DNA of 64,000 nt, from IMG/VR virus record IMGVR_UViG_3300008448_000016, positions 43,237 to 107,236 of that record, one strand, 5' to 3'. Positions 1 through 8,942 of the stretch are shown one piece after another. The position numbers were made by a program, and so were the translations under genes. The notes beneath the pieces were generated by a model. That model saw nothing but the letters and a program-made list of their open reading frames with translations, made no database searches and had not been told where the DNA came from. Every line of letters starts with the position of its first letter. Within the stretch, counting starts at the first letter, position 1. The DNA comes from a virus.

Positions 1-449
1 ACTGTAGTGCCCGACCTCCATATCTGAAAGCTTATTTGATTTGTAACCCCATTACTTTCCAAAAAGTATCCATCAAAAACAGAATTGTATGGTGACCCTG
101 TTATTGTTGTAAAAGCCCCAACCCTTTTTATGACATTTGTTTCTAACTGAAAATTTGAGAAACTCGCTTGAAATAATTGACTCTTACCTGGTTGATAAAT
201 TGGGTGTGTTTTACCTTGTCTAATAACTAAATCATTATTTGCGGATGTTGACATTCTAACTCTTGCGTATTCTTGGTTAAAAATGGATGTTGCAGTTCCT
301 GCGGTTACCTCATTAATTTGTAATGGATTTTTATCATATACGTGTTTAATATCCACTAAATTTTGAACTGCGGCGGTTCTTAATCTACCAAAAGCATCAA
401 TATTTGGACTATCCGAATAAGCAACTTTATTGTTAAAAATGAACGACAT
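1..449 (-). CDS. Virion structural protein, 3' end cut by window edge
   Basis: Reading the minus strand from the ATG at 447-449 gives an open frame to the window edge. It begins MSFIFNNKVAYSDSPN and continues through FGRLRTAA and a stretch rich in Asn, Gln and Thr. Only about 149 residues are visible and the C terminus lies outside the window. The gene follows the repeat fibre with a 6-nt gap, so it is probably co-transcribed with the fibre and baseplate genes. I cannot assign a family. Position and composition suggest a further fibre, adhesin or decoration protein. The frame is clean with no internal stop, so I am fairly sure that it is a gene but not of its role. Confidence 0.7.
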   Translation of the reverse strand, partial: MSFIFNNKVAYSDSPNIDAFGRLRTAAVQNLVDIKHVYDKNPLQINEVTAGTATSIFNQEYARVRMSTSANNDLVIRQGKTHPIYQPGKSQLFQASFSNFQLETNVIKRVGAFTTITGSPYNSVFDGYFLESNGVTNQISFQIWRSGTT

Positions 450-455
450 ATTATT

Positions 456-2420
456 TTATATTAAATACCAATTTCCGTTTCTTACCATTATTGTAAGAGA
501 CATATAGTTTATATTCATATCAACGTATGAATTATTATCAATTAATCCTGATGCCGGTGTTAATCTTATTCTATAAGAACCTGAAGTACCTGCCTCATCC
601 TTTATTATTAATATATATCCATCTTTAGCAACTGTTGATGGTAAAGTTAGATCCACATTTGAACTTCCGCTAACACCCCAATATGTTTTATCCCAACTAA
701 TTGTTTGTGATGTTGTTATTGCGGTTGTTGGATAATATTCAAATACAGCATTTAAAGCTCTTGTTTTAACAACGCCTGTTGATACGTCTCTAACCAAGAA
801 ATTTGTGTTTGTTGGGTCTGAATCTGGAGTATTTTGTAATCCAAGATAATTAGTGTGTAAAGTACATGCCGAAACAGAATATACCCCTTTACCAACGGCA
901 GCAGAATAATCATGTGTAATGGTATTACCGCTTCCACCAATAATTGTTGACCCACTTGATAAAATAGTATTTAAATAACCCCCACTAATTGTTGAACCTG
1001 TTGATAAAATTGTATTACATTCTCCACCAGAAATTGTTGTGAAATCAGATATTAACACATTAAACCTACCACCACTAATTGTTGAGAAATATCCTGATGA
1101 GGTATTACATCTACCTCCCCCTATTGTTATACCATTATTTGACCCTATATTTTGAATCCCTCCCCCAATAGTTGACCCATAACCACTTAATGTATTATAA
1201 TTACCTCCCCCTATTGTACCTCCATTATCAATCACTAAATTTAAATAACCACCACCTATTGTGGCTCCAAGACCTATTGCAGAGTTATGATACCCACCAC
1301 TTACGGTGGAAAAAAAACAAATTGATTTATTATTATAACCACCACTAACTGTACTTAGATCACATAAAGTTGTATTAGAATATCCACCACTTACTGTTGT
1401 ATAGCAACCCGATGATGTGTTTTTAAGTCCTCCACCAATTACAGAATAATCACCCGTTCCTAAATTTTGTCTACCACCACTAATAACAGAAAATAGACCT
1501 CCATCAACAGGTATTGGGTCTACAATAAATGACCAATCGGTAGTATTTATAGTTCCACCTGTTGTATTATTTGCAAAACCACCACCAATTGTTATCCCTG
1601 CGGAAGTACATTCATCTATTGGTGAATATGTTATATTCCAATTACCACCACCAATTGACGATAATCTTGATGTTGTTTTGTTTTTACAACCACCAACTAT
1701 TGTTGATAAATATGATGATGTTGTATTTCTAATCCCACCACCAATAAATGAAGATAACCCAGCTGCAGTATTTCCATTACCACCACCAATTGTTGATTCA
1801 TAACCCAATGCTTGGTTACCGTTTTGAGGGCAAGATCCCCCTCCACCAGCCACAGTTGATCCATTACCTATTGCAATATTATAATTACCCCCTCCAATTG
1901 TTGATGAGTATCCTGATGCCGTGTTGAAGTACCCTCCACTTATAGTTGTTCCTCCATAAGCAGATACACTATTAAAAGATCCTCCACCAATTGTTGATCC
2001 AAAATAACTATCAACAATATTAAAAAACCCACCGTTTATCGTGTTTGCTCCAGTTCCTGAAGCAGTATTATACCCTCCCCCACCTATCACATTATAACCA
2101 TAGTAAGCACTTGCGGTATTTCCTGATCCACCCGCAACAACACTATAATTTCCTATGGATGTGTTATCTAAACCACCACTAACGGTAGAGTAATCACCAA
2201 CCGCATCATTATTATTACCACATCTCTCAACGGATCCAACACCAGTACTCAATACCATTACAGATGTTCCACCTGTTAAAGCCGATATAACTTGACCAAA
2301 AGTTGCCTTATAGGATGACCCAGCAGGATTACCTTGGGATAAATCATTAGGATCAACAATATGAAATAAATCTGTTAGATTTACTCCTGTTGCCGGTATT
2401 TGATCTGTTAAAAATGCCAT
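456..2420 (-). CDS. Repetitive tail fibre/adhesin with YadA-head-like repeats
   Basis: 654 residues. Residues 1-77 form a non-repetitive N terminus (MAFLTDQIPATGVNLTDLFH), probably the part attached to the baseplate. Residues about 78-506 consist of roughly 26 imperfect repeats of 14-17 residues, with a core S-T-I-x-G-G-G-x-x-N-T-x-S-G. Residues 507-654 are a distinct C-terminal domain ending NGNWYLI. GG-x-x-N repeats of this kind are known from trimeric autotransporter heads (YadA-like left-handed beta-rolls) and from phage fibres, so a trimeric beta-solenoid rod with a receptor-binding or chaperone-like tip is likely. The start ATG has a TATTTATA box 14 nt upstream, so this gene can be transcribed separately from the upstream adhesin genes. 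Odd points are a Cys scattered through several repeats and one long irregular repeat near residue 285. Receptor specificity is unknown. Confidence 0.8.
   Translation of the reverse strand: MAFLTDQIPATGVNLTDLFHIVDPNDLSQGNPAGSSYKATFGQVISALTGGTSVMVLSTGVGSVERCGNNNDAVGDYSTVSGGLDNTSIGNYSVVAGGSGNTASAYYGYNVIGGGGYNTASGTGANTINGGFFNIVDSYFGSTIGGGSFNSVSAYGGTTISGGYFNTASGYSSTIGGGNYNIAIGNGSTVAGGGGSCPQNGNQALGYESTIGGGNGNTAAGLSSFIGGGIRNTTSSYLSTIVGGCKNKTTSRLSSIGGGNWNITYSPIDECTSAGITIGGGFANNTTGGTINTTDWSFIVDPIPVDGGLFSVISGGRQNLGTGDYSVIGGGLKNTSSGCYTTVSGGYSNTTLCDLSTVSGGYNNKSICFFSTVSGGYHNSAIGLGATIGGGYLNLVIDNGGTIGGGNYNTLSGYGSTIGGGIQNIGSNNGITIGGGRCNTSSGYFSTISGGRFNVLISDFTTISGGECNTILSTGSTISGGYLNTILSSGSTIIGGSGNTITHDYSAAVGKGVYSVSACTLHTNYLGLQNTPDSDPTNTNFLVRDVSTGVVKTRALNAVFEYYPTTAITTSQTISWDKTYWGVSGSSNVDLTLPSTVAKDGYILIIKDEAGTSGSYRIRLTPASGLIDNNSYVDMNINYMSLTIMVRNGNWYLI
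903..2189 (-). repeat. Degenerate ~45-50 bp coding tandem repeat in fibre gene
   Basis: The DNA encoding residues 78-506 is a long run of diverged tandem units. On the plus strand each carries a version of the purine/pyrimidine-biased word ccaccaccaattgttga. Units are 42-50 bp, with a few expanded ones (around 1800-1860 and 1500-1620). Such arrays can gain or lose units by recombination, changing fibre length. Confidence 0.8.
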
Positions 2421-2434
2421 TAATCTTTTTTATT

Positions 2435-2443
2435 TATAAATAC
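2435..2443 (-). promoter_or_regulatory. GTATTTATA box before repeat fibre
   Basis: Coding-strand GTATTTATA, 14 nt before the start at 2420. It lies inside the palindrome TATTTATAAATA, so its orientation is ambiguous at this site. Confidence 0.4.
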
Positions 2444-2454
2444 AAGTTAGTTTG

Positions 2455-2760
2455 TTATTGGAATTGATAAATATCATAGTTCATAAAATAAAAATAGTCC
2501 CCATCTTGGAATTGTTTTCCTTTTGGTGGTAGGTCAACACAATTTAAAATCATAAATTTCTCACATCCCACACCATCAATAATTTTAACACCAATTGCTG
2601 GTGCCATATCAAATGCCGGTGGTAATACAATAGTTGCTGATGGTGGAATTGCGGTATTTACTGTTGCAACCAATATACAACCATTACCATAAACATTACA
2701 AACATAAATTTCATATGGTAATGTAATACCCGTAACATTATTTATTACTAATTGACCCAT
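2455..2760 (-). CDS. Small virion-associated protein, unassigned
   Basis: 101 residues, starting MGQLVINNVTGITLPYEI and ending MNYDIYQFQ. Its start codon abuts the stop of the upstream SprB-repeat protein. The C terminus (DGDYFYFMNYDIYQFQ) resembles the C terminus of that upstream protein (DDVEFLFMDNINYVFQ), which suggests a shared short terminal module. The composition is beta-rich with four cysteines and no signal peptide. I do not recognise a family. Within the fibre module it is most likely a small structural or fibre-tip protein. Confidence 0.6.
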   Translation of the reverse strand: MGQLVINNVTGITLPYEIYVCNVYGNGCILVATVNTAIPPSATIVLPPAFDMAPAIGVKIIDGVGCEKFMILNCVDLPPKGKQFQDGDYFYFMNYDIYQFQ

Positions 2761-4985
2761 TATTGGAATACATAATTTATATTATCCATAAATAAAAATT
2801 CAACATCATCTTGGAATATCTTTGTGTCTCCACCGCAGAATACACAAGAAATGTCATAATTAATTATTAAATTTATAACAACATTCGCATCATCAAGTTG
2901 GTTTATTGTTGTTGGTTGACAAGCTGTTCCTCCAGTTATACATCCACTTTTTATAATGATTTGATTTGTTTCAATATTTGCAACAACACTTGTTATACCA
3001 CTAAAAGAATAAAGTAGATCGGTTATCGCTGTTACCCACTCCTCATCGGTAGGATAATCATTCATTGTTGATGCGGTGTAGAAAATACTTTGTTGATTCA
3101 CACCATTAACCGTAACATCAGCAGTAAATGTGGCGGAATTTAATATACAACCCGTATCACCACTTGTTAGATCAAAATATCCTTCATTAAACATTTGTAA
3201 AACACCTCTTCTTCCCGATACCCCAGTATTTCTAAATTTATCCGCACAAACATTATAGATCTCGTATCCTGTAAATAATGTTGTTCCATTCAATGTAGTT
3301 GTTCTTGTAAATGAACATCCATTATTATCAATAACTTGTAATGAATATGTCCCTGCGGTTAATCCTGTTACCGTTGTTCCTGTTTGACCATTAACGTTCG
3401 GAGACCAATTAAGTGTAAATGGTGGAACCCCACTTGTTATTAAAGCTGAAAGTTCTCCGTCATTACCTACCAATGGTTGGACATTGAAAAAGTCAAAATA
3501 AACTCCGACTGACCCTGTAATATAAACGGTTTCAGTTTGACTACATCCTCCCGCATCTGTTACTATTATATTGTAAAATCCTTGTGATAAATTATTAAAC
3601 GACGATACCGGCCCTGAAGGAAATCCTGTTACTTCATATGTATATGGTAATGTACCCCCCGATGAAGCCAATATATGAATTGATCCATTATTAAGACCAC
3701 AAGTTGTTCCCGTTGTACTAGCAGTAATTGTAAAAAGATTTGTATTACTTACGGTTGTTGTTCCCGTATATATACAAGTACCATTACTAACTTCAACAGT
3801 ATAATTTCCTGAAGGTACTGAAGGGAATGTATTACTAACACCTGCAGTATTTATTGATACCGTGTTTCCTGAACTATCAATTAAAACATAAGTAAAAGTT
3901 CCTGATGGTGACCCAGCATTTATTAAAACGTCTATAGATCCATCATTATTATTACAGTTTGAGTTTGTGGTTGTTATTGAGACTACTGAAAACCCATTTG
4001 GCGTTATTAATTCAACACTATCAATATCTGTACAAAGTCCCGCATCGGTAACCATCACAGTTAATATTCCTGATGATAAACCTGTAAATGTAATCGTATT
4101 TGAAAAAGTTACTTCAACATATCCATTTGAACCTGAAAAATAATATGGTGGAGTACCTCCAACAACCAACACCTCAACCTCACCATCATTGGAAAAACAA
4201 GAAGGTGATGTGGTTGTAAATGAAACGATATTTGGTGCGGATGCGGTAGTTACAACCGCATTTTGACTTATTGAGCACCCATTGGAATCAGTAACAGTAA
4301 CAGTATAAACACCATTTGTTAAACCTGTAATAAATGAAGTTGTTTCTCCTCCAGGTAGCCAAGAATAGGTATATGGAGGATTTCCTGTTTGTCCGGTAAC
4401 ATATATTTTACCCGTACCTAATAACGATTCACAATTACTATCATTAATAACATAAGTACCATATGTAAATGTGGTAGATGATTTTACAATACAAGATTCA
4501 CTTTTACCTGTACATCCACCACCGTCATCACCAACAACATAGTAAGTTCCGGCAGATAAGAATGGGAATATGTGCGTTGCACCAACATTTGTTGCCGAAT
4601 CAATTAGATTATCATTTATATCATATAAATAAAAATCAGCACCTGATAGATAAACATTTTGTGTTATTGCGGTTATAGATCCATTAGAATCACCACAACT
4701 TGTATTTTCACTATCTATTGAAACACAAGTTCCTGAAGAAATATAAATAGGATACGTAACCGCACTAAATGAAGCGTCGGTAATTGTAATTGAGTATTCA
4801 CCAGCAGGAATACCTGTAACAGAATATAAAGTTGTTGTACCTGAAGTTGGGAAATACCCTGTAGTTGGTGCGGTTTCAAAGACCGAAAATGGTGATGATG
4901 TTCCTGTTATATCAAAATAAATTGCACCAACCCCAGAATTACTACAGTCTCCCGTTACAGAATAATTATATACTGATATACTCAT
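2760..4985 (-). CDS. Virion adhesin with SprB-like repeats
   Basis: 741 residues. After a short N-terminal beta-domain the protein is a series of about six or seven domains of 70-80 residues. Each contains a Cys followed by N-x-G-S-I or D-G-E (for example CGLNNGSIHIL), a G-x-P-P-Y-x-Y/F strand, an L-x-x-G-x-Y-x-V turn, and V-T-D-x-x-G-C near the end. This is the signature of SprB repeats, described from the gliding-motility adhesin SprB of Flavobacterium and from many Bacteroidota surface proteins. In this context it probably binds host surface polymers. The last about 170 residues are a separate domain with a GGDTKIFQDD stretch. It shares a translational junction with its neighbours on both sides (overlap at 2760 and 4985). 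Binding function is inferred from repeat type, not shown. Confidence 0.75.
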   Translation of the reverse strand: MSISVYNYSVTGDCSNSGVGAIYFDITGTSSPFSVFETAPTTGYFPTSGTTTLYSVTGIPAGEYSITITDASFSAVTYPIYISSGTCVSIDSENTSCGDSNGSITAITQNVYLSGADFYLYDINDNLIDSATNVGATHIFPFLSAGTYYVVGDDGGGCTGKSESCIVKSSTTFTYGTYVINDSNCESLLGTGKIYVTGQTGNPPYTYSWLPGGETTSFITGLTNGVYTVTVTDSNGCSISQNAVVTTASAPNIVSFTTTSPSCFSNDGEVEVLVVGGTPPYYFSGSNGYVEVTFSNTITFTGLSSGILTVMVTDAGLCTDIDSVELITPNGFSVVSITTTNSNCNNNDGSIDVLINAGSPSGTFTYVLIDSSGNTVSINTAGVSNTFPSVPSGNYTVEVSNGTCIYTGTTTVSNTNLFTITASTTGTTCGLNNGSIHILASSGGTLPYTYEVTGFPSGPVSSFNNLSQGFYNIIVTDAGGCSQTETVYITGSVGVYFDFFNVQPLVGNDGELSALITSGVPPFTLNWSPNVNGQTGTTVTGLTAGTYSLQVIDNNGCSFTRTTTLNGTTLFTGYEIYNVCADKFRNTGVSGRRGVLQMFNEGYFDLTSGDTGCILNSATFTADVTVNGVNQQSIFYTASTMNDYPTDEEWVTAITDLLYSFSGITSVVANIETNQIIIKSGCITGGTACQPTTINQLDDANVVINLIINYDISCVFCGGDTKIFQDDVEFLFMDNINYVFQ

Positions 4986-7984
4986 TAATTACATAAAAGA
5001 TTAAAGTTTATTCCCACATTTAATGTAAATGTTTGTGTTTCACTTAATGGAATACAATTATTATTATAAACCGTAAATGTATTATTACCTGTTATAACAT
5101 AACTCAAACCATAGTCTTGTAAAGTAACAAAACTCGTTTGTACCGCTCCAGTCCAAGCCGCCTCTGTTGGTACAGATAAAGGATTATTATATCCCAATCC
5201 ATTAAAGAATGGGTAATTTATAATGTCAGTACCATTAAAGTTAACGTTAACATACCATGTTGTTTGTAGTGTTGTTAAATCACAATCACCTAATGTTAAT
5301 CCATTTGATATTAAGAATGGTTTTAAAGTTGCACCTAGAATTCCACCAAAATTGGTTATTCTTGATCCTTCTTCCCAAGGATATAAAGGACAAGTTAATG
5401 CTTGTATAGGACAATCATATTGGAATATTTGTCCAACCAATAAACAAGGATTACAAGGTACAAGAACAATCTGACAACCCATTTGTCTTCTCCATACAAA
5501 TTTTTGTCTGTGGAATATTGAGTTCTCATACTTAACCCCTGTATTCCATATTGTTGTTGCCGGAACCATTTGTTCAATCAATCTGATCCAGTAATCACCC
5601 AATCCATTCACATAATCAATCATTGTTTGATATGTAAAATTATCGTTATCAACACCAGCTAAAGACATTGATTCAAGATATTTCCAATATATTGATTGTA
5701 ATGTTGGATATCCTCCTGTTTTACCATCAGTTATAAATTGTCTGTTTCTAACATTAATCGTATTATGCCAAAAACTTTGAGCAAACTCAAAAAATGTTTT
5801 TTGTTTTGGTTTTGGTACGATTTCAGTCCAATCAATACCCCCTCTTGATGGGTATGGTGTGTTTGGATTAGGATCACAATAGGTTGGTGGTACATATCTT
5901 AAACCTTGTTCTGGTATTGGGAAATTATATGTTCTTGACATATTCCATACATCATAAACTAAACCTTGTGATGGGTTCATAAATATATCAACGTTTTTAA
6001 CGTTCAATACCAATCTTTCATCACCAACAGGATAATAAGCGTTAAATCCTCCATCAGAACTTTTTCTTAATCTACTTTCATTAATGATCCAACTTTTCTT
6101 ATTATCTATTGTTTTTCTAATTTTATATCCAACTTCCATATAAGGGAATTGTCTATACCTTTGAAGATACTCATCACCATAATTAAATGGTAATAAAGTT
6201 GTTTGATAGTCAGGATTTTGACCTGTAAATGTTGATAAAGTAATATCAACTTGAGCTGGCATTCTATGTTGAGGTGTTGACTCTATCCAACCACCTCCTA
6301 TTTGGAAATAATAACTTTCGCTGTCTAACGGCATACTTGGATATCCAAAAGAATCCATTGGATAATCGGATCTTCTTACACTTATGTCTTGCGTTGTTAT
6401 ATTAGTGGTAAATCCTGTATATTGGACACCCATGATTGAGTAGATGTCCGTAGTGTCTAATGTTGGTGTGTATTGGACGTATGTTCCTCCTGTCAATTGT
6501 GCGTATTGCTCTCCAAATTGATTTAGATTTATTTTTTGATCGGCAACATATACATACTCATTAAATTCTGTGATTGCATCAGGAGCTCCAATTAATCTCA
6601 ATAAAATCTCAATTGATTTTCTTGTTCCCTTTGACTTGAATAGGTATGCGGAATTTAAAATTAAATTTCTATAATATTGATAATTTAATTCTTCAGGTGT
6701 TTGTCCCTTTGAGAGTCCTGTAAAAGTGTTCTCACCACTACTAAAGACAGAATTTAATAATTGTTCATTTGTGATTGGTGAGATGTTATCTTTCCATCCT
6801 AATGTCAATGCCAAATTTTTTAATAATTGTGATGGAATATCGTTCTTAACCGTATAGTTAACTGAATTCATAAATGCCAACGCACTTATAAATTGTTTGG
6901 TTTCATCAAAACTTCTACCATAGATCTGAAGCATTTTTTCAACTTTTTGATCTTGGGTATCAAACTCTTTTATTGCACCTGCCGTTAAAAATCTTGAAAC
7001 TAAATTTGTACGGTACTCATCCAAACTTTCTGCAATCTCATTAAGATTCAATAAATATTGATTAAAATCAGTACCAGATATTGATATATTCCAACTACCA
7101 TTAACAGGAAATCTTGCAACTTTTACCGTTAAAGTATATCCACCAGATTCATTTTCAACAGGGGTGTTAAAATATGCTGTATATTTTGGACTTACATCTC
7201 TATTCAATAAAAAATTCTCAACTTTATCAAAATCCTCATTGAAAACCTTATTAACATAAAAATCTGTTGGTCGTATTATGATAGTATCATATGATTGTTG
7301 TCCACTAAAAGGATTACCTTCAATATATAATTTTAATACTGTATCTGTTTCGGTTGTTGGTATTAATGAGTTAATAGTATAAACCTCATCATTTATAATG
7401 ACCCCATATTTAGGATATTCTAATGTTATATCTCTCAATGGTGATACAGAAAATTCTCTTAGTTGTAAATTTCTTGCAGCATCAATAGTATAATCAATAT
7501 CCAATGGATTTCTAATAGATTCCAATGGTATTTCAAAATATGTTTCATTTTCAACACTATCATATTGTATGTTAATTGCAGTTTTTGTAATATTATATTG
7601 TGTTGTTGCTGAATATATTTCTAATGCCGCAGGGTAAAAATTTATTATTTTTGTAACGGATACCGACATTCTTTTTGCTAGCGATCCATACAATGTAAAG
7701 TTTGTTATTTCACTTAAATCGTAATTAGGATATACTTGAAAATTTTTAGCAACAAGGAGTTTTGATTGTTCAATATCTGAGATATTTAACGTACTCAAGG
7801 ATATTGGATCAGAAAATGTTCCAATAGTAAAAGTTCTGTTAACCTTTTCAGTAACGTTTGTTGTAAACTCAAAATTCGCTTGCGTAAGTCCTCCACCGGC
7901 AACTAATTGTACCCCAACCAAATTGTCAGAAAAACTACCTTCACCGCTTGCTTGTGGTGGGCAAGTATATTTTGTAACCGCCAT
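4985..7984 (-). CDS. Large baseplate/tail protein with tail protein I-like segment
   Basis: 999 residues. Around residues 430-480 it contains LFKSKGTRKSIEILLRLIGAP, followed by a conserved-looking acidic/aromatic region. An S-K-G-T-(R/K)-x-(A/S)-(I/V)-E motif of this sort is typical of P2 gpI-like tail proteins that link baseplate to fibres. N-terminal residues 1-330 are beta-rich. Residues 600-850 contain Trp/Tyr-rich sequence, and the C-terminal part has a Cys cluster (QMGCQIVLVPCNPCLLVGQ). It overlaps both neighbours by one base, as in a tightly coupled structural operon. I infer a fibre-to-baseplate adaptor. The remaining length has no family I recognise. Confidence 0.6.
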   Translation of the reverse strand: MAVTKYTCPPQASGEGSFSDNLVGVQLVAGGGLTQANFEFTTNVTEKVNRTFTIGTFSDPISLSTLNISDIEQSKLLVAKNFQVYPNYDLSEITNFTLYGSLAKRMSVSVTKIINFYPAALEIYSATTQYNITKTAINIQYDSVENETYFEIPLESIRNPLDIDYTIDAARNLQLREFSVSPLRDITLEYPKYGVIINDEVYTINSLIPTTETDTVLKLYIEGNPFSGQQSYDTIIIRPTDFYVNKVFNEDFDKVENFLLNRDVSPKYTAYFNTPVENESGGYTLTVKVARFPVNGSWNISISGTDFNQYLLNLNEIAESLDEYRTNLVSRFLTAGAIKEFDTQDQKVEKMLQIYGRSFDETKQFISALAFMNSVNYTVKNDIPSQLLKNLALTLGWKDNISPITNEQLLNSVFSSGENTFTGLSKGQTPEELNYQYYRNLILNSAYLFKSKGTRKSIEILLRLIGAPDAITEFNEYVYVADQKINLNQFGEQYAQLTGGTYVQYTPTLDTTDIYSIMGVQYTGFTTNITTQDISVRRSDYPMDSFGYPSMPLDSESYYFQIGGGWIESTPQHRMPAQVDITLSTFTGQNPDYQTTLLPFNYGDEYLQRYRQFPYMEVGYKIRKTIDNKKSWIINESRLRKSSDGGFNAYYPVGDERLVLNVKNVDIFMNPSQGLVYDVWNMSRTYNFPIPEQGLRYVPPTYCDPNPNTPYPSRGGIDWTEIVPKPKQKTFFEFAQSFWHNTINVRNRQFITDGKTGGYPTLQSIYWKYLESMSLAGVDNDNFTYQTMIDYVNGLGDYWIRLIEQMVPATTIWNTGVKYENSIFHRQKFVWRRQMGCQIVLVPCNPCLLVGQIFQYDCPIQALTCPLYPWEEGSRITNFGGILGATLKPFLISNGLTLGDCDLTTLQTTWYVNVNFNGTDIINYPFFNGLGYNNPLSVPTEAAWTGAVQTSFVTLQDYGLSYVITGNNTFTVYNNNCIPLSETQTFTLNVGINFNLLCN

Positions 7985-8892
7985 TATCCTGTTATGTTTG
8001 TAAAGTTCTTAGTAAAGTCAATGTTATTACCTCTATCTTGTCTAACCTCATACAATAAGTCATTGAATTGATCTCTAATCTCATACAAATTGTATTGTTT
8101 AAAGATGTTGTTATTATTGTCGTAAATAGTATAAATTCCGTCATCAATTGATTTAGTTTGATTACCATAAAGAGCAATCGCAAGTGTTGATATATCGTGT
8201 TCAACTATTTCAATTTCAGTTGTTATAGGATTAAAAAATGTGTTTGATATGACAATATCTTGATTTGGTTGTCCTATAAATGGAGTTGCGTTTGGTTTAT
8301 TAGTTGGTGATGATGATGGTGATAATGTACAAAAAACTAAATTTGTTACCCCTTCAGTATATCTATATCTTATAGATTTTTGTGATGTATTTGTTAAATT
8401 CTGTATAACAGGTTCACAATAAAATGATGAGGTAATCATTCTAAAGAAATTAGGTATTTTCGTACCATCGGAATTTAAATACTCTACTCTAAATCCAATT
8501 AATCCTTGATTAACGAACTTATTTCTAAATTGTGTTGGGACATTATTAACATCAATCACAATACCTTTTACGTTAGGTAATGCCGATAAAATTCCACAAT
8601 CAGTAATTCTTGTTCTTATCTCCGCAGGTCTGATATATAAAGTATAAATTCCTAACTTATTAAATTGATCTGCAGGTAATTTTAAATTATATAAACCACC
8701 CAATATTTCAACATTAGCGTTTCCACCAGTTTCATTATTGTTAAAATATGGTCGTAAAATTGTTTTTGCATCCAATTTTGTTAATACAAAATTATCAGTA
8801 TCGTCTCTGCTTGGTGTATAGTTTAAAATGATATCAACATCATCAGGACTAACATCAGCGGGTCTTATTGTTCCGTAACTACCTGTCGCCAC
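7984..8892 (-). CDS. Baseplate/fibre-module protein, unassigned
   Basis: 302 residues with a GTG start (codon at 8890-8892, GTG GCG ACA GGT). No in-frame ATG lies nearby and the next methionine is far downstream, so GTG is preferred. The protein opens ATGSYGTIRPADVSPDDVDI and is beta-rich, with an S-P-S-S-S-P-T low-complexity stretch near residue 190. Its stop overlaps the next gene by one base. A GTATTTATA box stands 35 nt upstream, making this the first gene of a sub-operon reaching to the SprB-repeat adhesin. No recognisable family; structural by context. Confidence 0.6.
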   Translation of the reverse strand: MATGSYGTIRPADVSPDDVDIILNYTPSRDDTDNFVLTKLDAKTILRPYFNNNETGGNANVEILGGLYNLKLPADQFNKLGIYTLYIRPAEIRTRITDCGILSALPNVKGIVIDVNNVPTQFRNKFVNQGLIGFRVEYLNSDGTKIPNFFRMITSSFYCEPVIQNLTNTSQKSIRYRYTEGVTNLVFCTLSPSSSPTNKPNATPFIGQPNQDIVISNTFFNPITTEIEIVEHDISTLAIALYGNQTKSIDDGIYTIYDNNNNIFKQYNLYEIRDQFNDLLYEVRQDRGNNIDFTKNFTNITG

Positions 8893-8927
8893 AATTTTTA
8901 TTTTTAAATTTTGTTTATCGTTTTAAA

Positions 8928-8936
8928 TATAAATAC
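8928..8936 (-). promoter_or_regulatory. GTATTTATA box before 8892 gene
   Basis: Coding-strand GTATTTATA 35 nt upstream of the GTG start, in the 50-bp gap between two structural genes. Same spacing as the boxes before the tube and sheath genes. Confidence 0.5.
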
Positions 8937-8942
8937 TTAAAA

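Noticed and set aside
903-2189. Regular repeats as a possible CRISPR array
   Set aside because: Units are in frame, diverged at synonymous-looking positions and encode G-G-G-x-x-N repeats; they are coding repeats without spacers.
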